A DNA stretch of 10,730 nt, taken from NCBI GenBank assembly GCA_019415505.1, contig DXZC01000072.1, forward strand, positions 1-10,730, written 5' to 3'. Position numbers and translations under genes: made by a program. The notes beneath the pieces are model-generated. The model had not been told where the DNA came from. It did not search any database and saw nothing but the letters and a program-made list of their open reading frames with translations. Source of the DNA: Peptococcaceae bacterium (GTDB taxonomy: Bacteria > Bacillota > Dehalobacteriia > UBA7702). This document shows positions 1-5,911 of the stretch, piece after piece (the first letter of the stretch is position 1; every line of letters begins with the position of its first letter).

Positions 1-44
1 TTGGCGCTTTGCTACTTATGAATCTTTAAAGGAAAATATTTAGT

Positions 45-1475
45 ATGGAAAAAAAAGCAACATCTGAATTAAAAAAACATAATATTTCTTTGCTCACAGC
101 CTTTATGTTAATTTTCTGTATGGTCTGCGCCGGGGGGTACGGCATTGAGGATATGATTCCCAGTTCCGGGCCGGGCCTTACTCTGCTTTTATTAATAGTT
201 TTGCCCTTTTTTTGGAGCATACCTCAAGGCTTAATCGCGGCGGAGCTGGGTTCAGCCATACCGGAGGAGGGCGGCTTTTACATTTGGGTACAGCGTACCA
301 TGGGGGAATTTTGGGGTTTTGTCTCCGGTTGGTGCCATACTCTTTCCCTTTATGTGGACTGTACGCTTTATGTTGTTCTTTCCGCGGCTTACATTAATAC
401 CCTGTTGGATCTTAATTCCTGGCAGTTATTTCTCTTTAAGGCTTTCTTTATTGTCGCCTTTGCCTATATTAATATCCGGGGTCTTACAGATGTGGGCCGG
501 GTGGCGTCCTACCTCTCTATCGTGGTTATAGCGGCTTTTGTGGCCCTAATATTTTTGGGCTTTGCCAACTGGCAATATAACCCCTTTGAGCCCATGATAC
601 CGCCGGGGCAGACCCTTGCCCAAAGCCTCGGTTTAGGTATAGCCATCTGTATGTGGACTTATTCCGGCTATGAGTGCCTCTCGCCTATGGCGGGGGAAAT
701 GAAAAACCCGCAAATAATTCCTAAAGCGATTTTAATCTCCATGCCCATCATTATGCTGTTGTTCATATTACCTACCATGGCTGGCTTGGCGGCGGTAGGC
801 AACTGGCAAATGTGGGGCACTGAGGGAGCCAATGTTATCACCTTTGCCAACATAGCCCCGCTTTTAGGCTTTCCCGGCTTTGGTCTGCTTTTTGCCGCAG
901 CGGCTTTTACCTCTAATATGTGCTTATATAATACCTTTATGGCTTCTGGTTCCCGGGGATTTTTTATCATGTCCGATGATAACTTAGCCCCCAAAGTTTT
1001 TAAGAAGCTGCACCCCAAATACAAGACCCCTTATATTTCCATTTTATCAATGGCGGCGGTTAACCTCTTTCTCTGCCAGTATGGCTTTGACGTCCTAGTG
1101 GTTATAGACGTGTTTTTAATTATGTTTTCTTGTATTCTGGTGTATATTGCCATTATTATGCTCCGCAAAAAGGAACCGGATTTAGAATACTCCTTTAAGA
1201 TTCCTTTAGGTATAAAGGGATTGATTGTCATGATTATACCGCCAATAATTATTTCCGTGCTGGCTTTCTTTACCAATGGTCTGGATTATTATATCGGAGG
1301 TACTCTAGGCATACTCTCCGCCCCCTTGGCCTACTTGGTATTTAAACGTAAATATGGCGGATTAGACGGTAACCCTCGTCCCAGCCGCCGGGATATGCGG
1401 TCCGCTTTGCTCTTTATCGCGGTTTGCTCCCTATTTTTGGTGGGAGGTATTATTTACTGGCTCTTAACAAAATAA
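45..1475 (+). CDS. APC-superfamily amino acid/polyamine-type permease
   Basis: This is a 476-residue integral membrane protein, the usual length for a 12-helix secondary transporter of the APC superfamily (amino acid permease 2 type). About twelve hydrophobic segments run the whole length, the first at about residues 14-36. The glycine-rich stretch CAGGYGIEDM (about 28-37) lies where the family has its unwound first helix and binds substrate. The segment PEEGGFYIWVQRTMGEFWGF (about 72-92) matches the conserved loop and third helix of this family and recalls polyamine/amino acid permeases of the PUT and YfnA kind. The protein should sit in the cytoplasmic membrane and move an amino acid or polyamine by proton symport or exchange. 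The substrate cannot be read from the sequence. The ATG at 45 is preceded by AAAGGAAAA (28-36). It stands alone, convergent with the SLH gene. The family call is firm; any specific substrate would be a guess. Confidence 0.9.
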   Translation: MEKKATSELKKHNISLLTAFMLIFCMVCAGGYGIEDMIPSSGPGLTLLLLIVLPFFWSIPQGLIAAELGSAIPEEGGFYIWVQRTMGEFWGFVSGWCHTLSLYVDCTLYVVLSAAYINTLLDLNSWQLFLFKAFFIVAFAYINIRGLTDVGRVASYLSIVVIAAFVALIFLGFANWQYNPFEPMIPPGQTLAQSLGLGIAICMWTYSGYECLSPMAGEMKNPQIIPKAILISMPIIMLLFILPTMAGLAAVGNWQMWGTEGANVITFANIAPLLGFPGFGLLFAAAAFTSNMCLYNTFMASGSRGFFIMSDDNLAPKVFKKLHPKYKTPYISILSMAAVNLFLCQYGFDVLVVIDVFLIMFSCILVYIAIIMLRKKEPDLEYSFKIPLGIKGLIVMIIPPIIISVLAFFTNGLDYYIGGTLGILSAPLAYLVFKRKYGGLDGNPRPSRRDMRSALLFIAVCSLFLVGGIIYWLLTK

Positions 1476-1479
1476 AAAT

Positions 1480-1507
1480 ACAGCGGATTCCTTCGGGAAT
1501 CCGCTGT
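1480..1507. terminator. Hairpin terminator between convergent genes
   Basis: A perfect 12-bp stem, ACAGCGGATTCC with GGAATCCGCTGT, closes a TTCG tetraloop and starts 5 bp after the permease stop. On the minus strand it is followed directly by ATTTTTATTTTG, a classic U-tract, so it should stop leftward transcription from the SLH gene. On the plus strand the following bases (CTGCTGTATTGGGG) lack a U-tract. There the hairpin may act mainly as a 3' end stabiliser for the permease mRNA. Confidence 0.75.
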
Positions 1508-1560
1508 CTGCTGTATTGGGGAAAAAGCCCGCTGAGATGTAAGAAAATATGTTTTAGGCT

Positions 1561-1600
1561 TAGCTTTATAGCTTTATAGTTTTATAGTTTTATGGTTTCT
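1561..1600. repeat. 8-bp tandem repeat TAGYTTTA, four copies plus a decayed fifth
   Basis: TAGCTTTA occurs at 1561-1568 and 1569-1576, and TAGTTTTA at 1577-1584 and 1585-1592. A degenerate unit, TGGTTTCT, follows at 1593-1600. This looks like a small slippage-type microsatellite in non-coding DNA just upstream of the putative structured RNA. Confidence 0.75.
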
Positions 1601-1616
1601 ATGTATTAAGTATATG

Positions 1617-1806
1617 GGCCCTGGCATGAGGGTCTATCGCGGGTAGGCAAGTTATCTTTACCTTTTTTCCCTGCGGGATATTTCCGGTCGTCATATGAAA
1701 AACTCCCTGGCAACATTGGAGGAAGGTAAACTTCTACCCCGTCGCAATCAGGGAGTTATTAGATTTATGCTCTTGCTATCTACCTGCCGGGCGTCCGGCA
1801 GGTTTT
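1617..1806 (+). ncRNA. Putative structured RNA of unknown class ending in a terminator-like hairpin
   Basis: Several complementary segments nest here. GGTAGGCAAG (1642-1651) pairs with CTTGC (1772-1776) and CTACC (1780-1784) across a 3-base bulge. AACTCCCTG (1701-1709) pairs perfectly with CAGGGAGTT (1749-1757). TTTACC (1657-1662) can pair with GGTAAA (1725-1730). The stretch ends in a 9-bp hairpin, ACCTGCCGG/CCGGCAGGT (1782-1803), with a short T-run. The outer stem and this hairpin share 1782-1784, so they could be alternatives. I do not recognise a known riboswitch or a 6S, SRP or T-box signature. It may instead be an untranslated tail of the permease mRNA. The 5' end is a guess. Confidence 0.3.
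1782..1806 (+). terminator. Rightward terminator-like hairpin
   Basis: A 9-bp perfect, GC-rich stem, ACCTGCCGG (1782-1790) with CCGGCAGGT (1795-1803), has a GCGT loop and runs into TTTTCT. This is a plausible intrinsic terminator for plus-strand transcription, either a long permease 3' UTR or a small RNA. The minus-strand side has no T-run. Confidence 0.55.
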
Positions 1807-1851
1807 CTAGTTGTTAACGTCTATGGTTAGTTTTAGAGTGTGAAGCGTTGG

Positions 1852-3816
1852 TTAGTTTAAAAGCTTGGTCCAGGTCTCTTGGCCGTCCTGATCCTTGGCA
1901 TAGTCATGGGAGTTGGCGGCTTCCATGATACCGTAATAGTATTCGTCTGTAGTTTGGCCCTTTACGATGTCAGAGAAGGTGATAAGGCCGGCAGGTTTAC
2001 CGTCTATAAAGCTAGCGTCCGGTTTATCACGCTGTAAAGCCCGGTTCAAAAGTAAAACCGCGTCGCAGCGCTTAATATTATCGCTAGGTCCAAATCTTTC
2101 AGGGCTGTAGCCCTTAACGAATTGGAAATTATAAGCCGCGTTGATAGCCTCATAAGCCCAATGGGTTTTGGGCACGTCCTTAAAGGTGATGGTGTCAGCC
2201 ACATCCGCCCATTTAAAGAAATTCACAGTCATGGTGGTAAATTCCGCCCTGGTTATACTCTTGTTCGGCTTGTAAGTGCCATCTTCATAGCCCTTTATTA
2301 TGCCGGCTGTGGCCAAATAACCTATATACTTCGCGCTCCAGCTACCGGCTGGCACATCTTTAAAGTCGGAGCTGTATTCCCCGTCCTCAGAAAAGCCGGT
2401 GGATAAACGGGCGAACATGGCGGCGCACTCAGCTCTAGTTAAGCTATTGGCTGCCTTAAACTCCTTATCAGGATAACCGACTATATAACCAAAATGATCC
2501 TCAGTATTGAGTTTGGGATATTGCACTTGGCTAATGCGGGACGCGGCGTTATCTTTACCTATGGCCTCATATGTGCCGATAATTTCAGTTTGTGAACCAG
2601 TACCCTCTGTAATATTACCGCTGATAATTTCACCCTGAGAGGGCTGGGTGATTACGTTTTTCTCCGCCAAGGTAATCTTAGCTTCCCCGGCGCTTAAAGA
2701 TGGAGGGGCGGGTGGTTCCTCCATGTTAGGCATCAAGGACATTATGCCTATGCCAGCGGGGATAGTTCGGGTTATTTCATCAACTTCAAGGGTATTCTCT
2801 TTGCTCCCCAAAGCAGTTACTGAACCGCCCTCGGTTAACTTAAATTCAATTTTACCCTGGGCTAATATACCGTGAAAGGTAAAGAAATCTATTTGGGACG
2901 AATCAGCCTGTACCTCAACAGGGCCGTTAAAAATAATGTCGCCAGCGGCAATAATCGCCGATGCGCCTAAACCTAGCGCCTCTATATCAATATCAGAACT
3001 GCTGGTTGTGGCAACGTCACTAACTATCAGGCTGGTATCTACCTTAGATTCGCCGCTGATTGTAATATTGCCGTTATCCGTGTTCTGCTCGTCCGCCAAG
3101 GCTGTTAGGACTGCAAAATTTCTTGTCCCGTAGGAAATACCTTTTACTTGAGAAGCGTCAATGGTAATATTGCCGTTGTTAGCAATAATAAACCCACCAG
3201 TATAAGTTACATTACTATTAGTTATATTTATATCGCCATCAGAAGTGCATATACTAGTGAACCCACGTTCAGTCAAATCCGCTTCCAGGGTGGCGTTGCT
3301 TATGCTTATATCAGTAGGTGTAGATTCTGCAGACAATACATCTCCGTAAATGCCCTGTCTTACTCCCTCTATTTTCAGGCTGCCGCCGCCCTTGATAGCT
3401 AAAGCACCAAAGGTTGATATGGCATCGCAGGGAGCTTGTGCACTGCCAGTTAGTATGTTGGCGGTTGACGTCTGTAATGTCAAAGTTCCTCCATTGGTGA
3501 ACCTGATAATTGATTCATAGCTATCTATGACGCCGGCCCCGACCAGATTAACCCCGGCTAAGGTCAGATTACAGCTTTCCGTAACCTTGACGTAAATAGT
3601 TACCGGAGTATTGGGGTCAGCGTTTGCCAAGGTTGCGTCTTTAGTAATGGTTAAGGTTTTACTGTCCGAGTCATAGCTCCAACCTTCACCGCTACCAGCG
3701 CTGATATCCATACTATTGACCTGCAAGCCAACATCGTCCGCTGATAAAGCCGACATGGAGAAGGCGAATAGCAGTATTAGTACGAAGGTTGGCAAGAGTA
3801 TTAATTTTTTATTCAT
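1852..3816 (-). CDS. Secreted SLH-domain surface protein with beta-solenoid-like N-terminal region
   Basis: This 654-residue exported protein starts with a clear signal peptide: MNKK, then a hydrophobic core at about 5-22, then the likely cleavage site SALSA-DD near residue 26. Residues about 40-430 are rich in Thr, Ser, Asn, Gly, Ile and Val. They carry repeating short beta-strand patterns such as SLKIEG, DISISNATLE, DINITNSNV, GNITIDASQV and GNITISGESKV, which suggests stacked parallel beta-solenoid rungs. Three S-layer homology modules follow at about 441-475, 485-535 and 545-594, and then a tail of about 60 residues. SLH1 and SLH2 keep the wall-polymer motif as LTRAE and ITRAE; SLH3 has the deviant IKRCD. 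SLH modules bind pyruvylated secondary wall polymers, so the protein should sit non-covalently on the cell wall. The start is fixed by GGAGGTG (3826-3832), 9 bases before the ATG. The ligand or role of the N-terminal part is unknown. Confidence 0.9.
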   Translation of the reverse strand: MNKKLILLPTFVLILLFAFSMSALSADDVGLQVNSMDISAGSGEGWSYDSDSKTLTITKDATLANADPNTPVTIYVKVTESCNLTLAGVNLVGAGVIDSYESIIRFTNGGTLTLQTSTANILTGSAQAPCDAISTFGALAIKGGGSLKIEGVRQGIYGDVLSAESTPTDISISNATLEADLTERGFTSICTSDGDINITNSNVTYTGGFIIANNGNITIDASQVKGISYGTRNFAVLTALADEQNTDNGNITISGESKVDTSLIVSDVATTSSSDIDIEALGLGASAIIAAGDIIFNGPVEVQADSSQIDFFTFHGILAQGKIEFKLTEGGSVTALGSKENTLEVDEITRTIPAGIGIMSLMPNMEEPPAPPSLSAGEAKITLAEKNVITQPSQGEIISGNITEGTGSQTEIIGTYEAIGKDNAASRISQVQYPKLNTEDHFGYIVGYPDKEFKAANSLTRAECAAMFARLSTGFSEDGEYSSDFKDVPAGSWSAKYIGYLATAGIIKGYEDGTYKPNKSITRAEFTTMTVNFFKWADVADTITFKDVPKTHWAYEAINAAYNFQFVKGYSPERFGPSDNIKRCDAVLLLNRALQRDKPDASFIDGKPAGLITFSDIVKGQTTDEYYYGIMEAANSHDYAKDQDGQETWTKLLN

Positions 3817-3825
3817 TTGTTTTTA

Positions 3826-3832
3826 CACCTCC
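3826..3832 (-). promoter_or_regulatory. Ribosome binding site of the SLH-protein gene
   Basis: GGAGGTG on the minus strand lies 9 bases before the ATG at 3816. It confirms the start that gives the full signal peptide. The AT-rich DNA at about 3900-3960 must hold the promoter, for example TTGATA followed by TATA-rich sequence, but I see no clean -35/-10 pair. Confidence 0.75.
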
Positions 3833-4067
3833 GTTTTTCTTCTTTTATTTACTGGTCTTTCCCTAATTTGCTCCTCCCACAACAGCTCTTTACCCTGACT
3901 GTCTTATTTATAGCTTATTTATATATATTGTTTTTATAGGCATAGTTTATCAAGCTTTTCTATTTTTAGCAATATTTTACAGCACAAAAGTTGGGGGATA
4001 AGTTCATTTTTCCCGAAGCGCTTGCTCTTTTGCTTTGGGTGATTGCCCTACTCCTGAGTGGGGTGAT

Positions 4068-4895
4068 TTAACAATTTAGCCTGGTAAAAACCTTTAAGGC
4101 GTTATCATGGCTGACCTTGTGCCACTGCTCCTCTGGGACAATGCTTTGACAAAACTCGATATATTCGGCCATTGGCGTTAAGGGCCAATCGCTGCCGTAC
4201 AAAACCTTATCATAGCTATGGATAAGCTTGAGCGCCAGGCGGTGGAAGGCCAGAATTTGACTGTCATTTTTTACCCTTGCCAGGTTTTCTCCCACATAGA
4301 GCCCGGAAATATCAACATAAACATTGGGATTCCTATAGGCCACTTCCGCGCCGTCAATCAGCCAGGGGTTGCCCATATGGGCCAAAATCAACTTTACCTC
4401 AGGGTACATTTTGGCGACCTCATCACCAATTAGAGGGTGAGCGTATTTTAAGAGGGCCTTTGGGCTGAAGGTATCGCCGCTATGAAAGGTGACGGGTAAA
4501 CCGTATTGGGCCGCTAATTCAAATACCGGAGCATATACAGGGTCTGTAAGATAATAGTGGTAATAACCGCCGTATATTTTAAAGCCCACCAAGTGCTGGT
4601 CGTTTTTTATTCGTTCTTCCAGCTCTCTGGCGGCTGCCTCGTTAAAGGTGTGGGGGTTTATGCCCAGAGAATAGTCGGCTTGGGGGTAATTGGCAAAATC
4701 TATACCCATTAGGGCCGGGGCTTCTTTGTCCGGCATATTGCCCTCCGGCGTTTCCGCTACTCCTAGGGCAATGCCGTAGACGTTGTTTTCTCGACATTCC
4801 CTGGCGTAACCATGGGGGCTGGCGTCTATACCGTTGGCCTGGGCGTGGGCGTGAAATGTTTTGATGTTGGATAGGTGTAAGTGACAGTCAATAAT
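4068..4895 (-). CDS. Amidohydrolase-2 family metal-dependent hydrolase, canonical start codon lost
   Basis: The reading frame encodes a TIM-barrel amidohydrolase (amidohydrolase 2, PF04909-like). These enzymes hydrolyse or decarboxylate small organic substrates with a bound metal. In the frame opening at 4895 the first residues are IIDCHLHL, the usual N-terminal strand with the HxH metal ligands. Later come FHSGDTF, LAHMGNP and LYGSDWP, which supply the other histidines and the catalytic aspartate. From 4895 the product is 275 residues, normal for the family. However, the codon before ATT is TAG, and the 53 codons down to ATG 4736 contain no ATG, GTG or TTG. Starting at 4736 gives 222 residues without HxH. 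An RBS, GAGGTG (4908-4913), sits just upstream of the TAG. Either translation starts at ATT, or the start was lost by a 1-base deletion (gTATGatt to gTAGatt), or there is a sequence error. The substrate is unknown, and the gene stands alone. Confidence 0.75.
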   Translation of the reverse strand: MIDCHLHLSNIKTFHAHAQANGIDASPHGYARECRENNVYGIALGVAETPEGNMPDKEAPALMGIDFANYPQADYSLGINPHTFNEAAARELEERIKNDQHLVGFKIYGGYYHYYLTDPVYAPVFELAAQYGLPVTFHSGDTFSPKALLKYAHPLIGDEVAKMYPEVKLILAHMGNPWLIDGAEVAYRNPNVYVDISGLYVGENLARVKNDSQILAFHRLALKLIHSYDKVLYGSDWPLTPMAEYIEFCQSIVPEEQWHKVSHDNALKVFTRLNC

Positions 4896-4907
4896 CTACA
4901 AGTTTAT

Positions 4908-4913
4908 CACCTC
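4908..4913 (-). promoter_or_regulatory. Ribosome binding site in front of the disrupted amidohydrolase start
   Basis: On the minus strand GAGGTG is followed by ATAAACTTGTAG and then ATT ATT GAC, which encodes the IID of the family's N-terminal strand. The in-frame GTG within the site and the TTG at 4901-4899 both run into the TAG at 4898-4896. Neither can start the enzyme. The RBS marks where translation was meant to begin and shows that the missing codon directly preceded ATT 4895. Confidence 0.6.
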
Positions 4914-5050
4914 TATATTCAAGATATTATCATAATACCATAGAAAAATAAAAAACTAAAGGTTTTTAATTCTTAGCCCTCATGGGTTTTACTAAGCGAT
5001 TTTAGTGAATAATCAGAACTTATAGGGGCTTATGGCTTGACATAACAAAA

Positions 5051-5091
5051 CCCCTGTTGTAGTTGTTATACTAAACAGGGGAGGGATTTTT
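5051..5091. terminator. Bidirectional intrinsic terminator
   Basis: The stem CCCCTGTT (5051-5058) with AACAGGGG (5074-5081) encloses a 15-base loop. On the minus strand it is followed at once by TTTTGTTATG, which suits the end of the SRAP gene 87 bases upstream. On the plus strand AGGGA separates it from an eight-T run (5087-5094). It cleanly separates the SRAP gene from the amidohydrolase gene. Confidence 0.7.
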
Positions 5092-5167
5092 TTTATTATA
5101 ATTTTTTAAAGGGCCGTTTTTATTAAACGCAGTGGTTTTTAAGTTTTTAGTTAAAAGGTGTTTCGCC

Positions 5168-5746
5168 CTATGCTTTGGCGGCTGTTAAGGGAGGTGGCGT
5201 ACGGTTGAGGTAAGCTGATGTATTGCCGTTATTGCCTATCCAGTCCCTTACTTCGTCCGGGGCTATGATTACAGGCATACGGTGGTGATAGGGCTGCATA
5301 GCTTCGTTGGCCTTAGTTGTTAAGATAACGTAATAGCGATTATTGGGGTCAAATAAGCCGGCTAAGTAGACCATAGAACAGCCTGCCAAGGTAAAGAGAT
5401 ACTTTGTCTTTTTCTTTTGCCCGGCAACCTGTTGCCATTCAAAAAAACCGGTGGTGGGAATTATGCAGCGTCGTGATTCCAGGGCTTTCTGAAAGGTTGG
5501 TTTTTCCGCCGCTGTTTCAGCCCTGGCGTTAATAATTCTGCCCGTGCCGCTATACTGGGGAAAACCCCAGGCCATGACTTGGGGGGTTATGTTGTCCCTG
5601 GTCCCTGCTAAGACCGGGGCTTTATTAGTAGGAAAAATCTCGCCAATAGATACTGCTCCGGGTCCATATTTGGCCTCTATCTCACCAATAATTTTATACA
5701 TTTCGGCGTGGTTTTCATCGGCAAAAATGGTATAACGTCCACACAT
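5168..5746 (-). CDS. SRAP-domain abasic-site protein (YedK/HMCES family)
   Basis: This 192-residue SOS response-associated peptidase (SRAP) begins MCGRYT, so removal of Met leaves the catalytic Cys2 as N-terminus. In this family Cys2 forms a thiazolidine crosslink with abasic sites in single-stranded DNA and shields them from cleavage and error-prone bypass. Other family hallmarks are visible: the NARAET motif with Asn73, TTGFFEW with the active-site Glu103, and HHRMPVI with His154/155. The length is slightly below E. coli YedK, mainly from a short C-terminus. The start is supported by AGGAG (5754-5758), 7 bases before the ATG, and by a perfect TATAAT upstream. It lies head to head with a LexA-controlled translesion polymerase across 165 bp, which fits a DNA-damage role. 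I see no LexA box right at its own promoter. The family call is very secure. Confidence 0.95.
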   Translation of the reverse strand: MCGRYTIFADENHAEMYKIIGEIEAKYGPGAVSIGEIFPTNKAPVLAGTRDNITPQVMAWGFPQYSGTGRIINARAETAAEKPTFQKALESRRCIIPTTGFFEWQQVAGQKKKTKYLFTLAGCSMVYLAGLFDPNNRYYVILTTKANEAMQPYHHRMPVIIAPDEVRDWIGNNGNTSAYLNRTPPPLTAAKA

Positions 5747-5776
5747 TTTTTATCTCCTAAACAAATTGATACTCTC

Positions 5777-5782
5777 ATTATA
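5777..5782 (-). promoter_or_regulatory. Putative -10 box of the SRAP gene
   Basis: A perfect TATAAT lies on the minus strand about 30 bases before the SRAP start codon, leaving room for the RBS at 5754-5758. The matching -35 region (TGGCAC at 17 bp spacing) is poor, so this may be a weak or activated promoter. Confidence 0.4.
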
Positions 5783-5826
5783 GAATAGTATTTCCCAATG
5801 TGCCAGTACTATTTTAAGCTATTGGC

Positions 5827-5846
5827 TATTTACCAGTATTTACCAG
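5827..5846. repeat. Perfect 10-bp tandem duplication TATTTACCAG
   Basis: TATTTACCAG occurs twice with no gap (5827-5836 and 5837-5846), in the spacer between the divergent SRAP and polymerase genes. It lies about 35 bp upstream of the LexA box. It could be a chance duplication or a repeated protein-binding site. Confidence 0.6.
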
Positions 5847-5881
5847 TGACACAGCCGCCCTGGTTTGCTAAAATCATTATA

Positions 5882-5895
5882 AGAACATTTGTTTC
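5882..5895 (+). promoter_or_regulatory. LexA (DinR) SOS box upstream of the Y-family polymerase
   Basis: AGAACATTTGTTTC matches the Firmicute LexA/DinR operator consensus CGAACRNRYGTTYC at 12 of 14 positions, including the GAAC and GTT half-sites. It overlaps a -10-like TATAAG (5878-5883) and ends 4 bases before the ribosome binding site of the polymerase gene. That is the expected position for repression of transcription start. A clear -35 is not seen. Confidence 0.7.
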
Positions 5896-5897
5896 AG

Positions 5898-5905
5898 AAA
5901 GGGTG
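5898..5905 (+). promoter_or_regulatory. Ribosome binding site deciding the polymerase start
   Basis: AAAGGGTG lies 6 bases before ATG 5912. The frame is open back to an ATG at 5798, but that start has no good ribosome site. It would put the LexA box inside the coding region and add 38 residues in front of the conserved N-terminal strand. Confidence 0.7.
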
Positions 5906-5911
5906 AAACCA

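Larger units (their letters stand above)
1508..1851. other. Gene-free gap with repeat and pairing elements
   Basis: There is no convincing reading frame in these 344 bases. The gap contains an 8-bp tandem repeat at 1561-1600, a set of nested complementary segments between 1642 and 1803, and a 9-bp direct repeat GGTTAGTTT at 1825-1833 and 1850-1858, whose second copy runs into the end of the SLH gene. The repeat and the pairing region are listed separately. Confidence 0.6.

Noticed and set aside
668..1276. Minus-strand open frames (668-1024 and 1031-1276) under the permease gene
   Set aside because: They are shadows of a well-supported membrane protein; no RBS and no protein-family features.
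2122..3402. Plus-strand open frames within the SLH-protein gene
   Set aside because: They lie antisense to a gene with signal peptide, SLH modules and RBS, and encode low-complexity shadow peptides.
4024..4056. Hairpin CCCTACTC/GAGTGGGG just downstream of the amidohydrolase stop, as a leftward terminator
   Set aside because: The loop is very tight, the stem needs G-T pairs, and no T-run follows on the minus strand.
4899..4913. GTG or TTG start for the amidohydrolase within the RBS region
   Set aside because: Both are in frame with the TAG at 4896-4898 and end immediately; reading through TAG (for example as pyrrolysine) has no support here.
5798..5911. Upstream extension of the Y-family polymerase to ATG 5798 (38 extra residues)
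   Set aside because: It has no good RBS, would place the LexA box inside the gene, and adds residues before the conserved N-terminal strand. ATG 5912 has AAAGGGTG at proper spacing.
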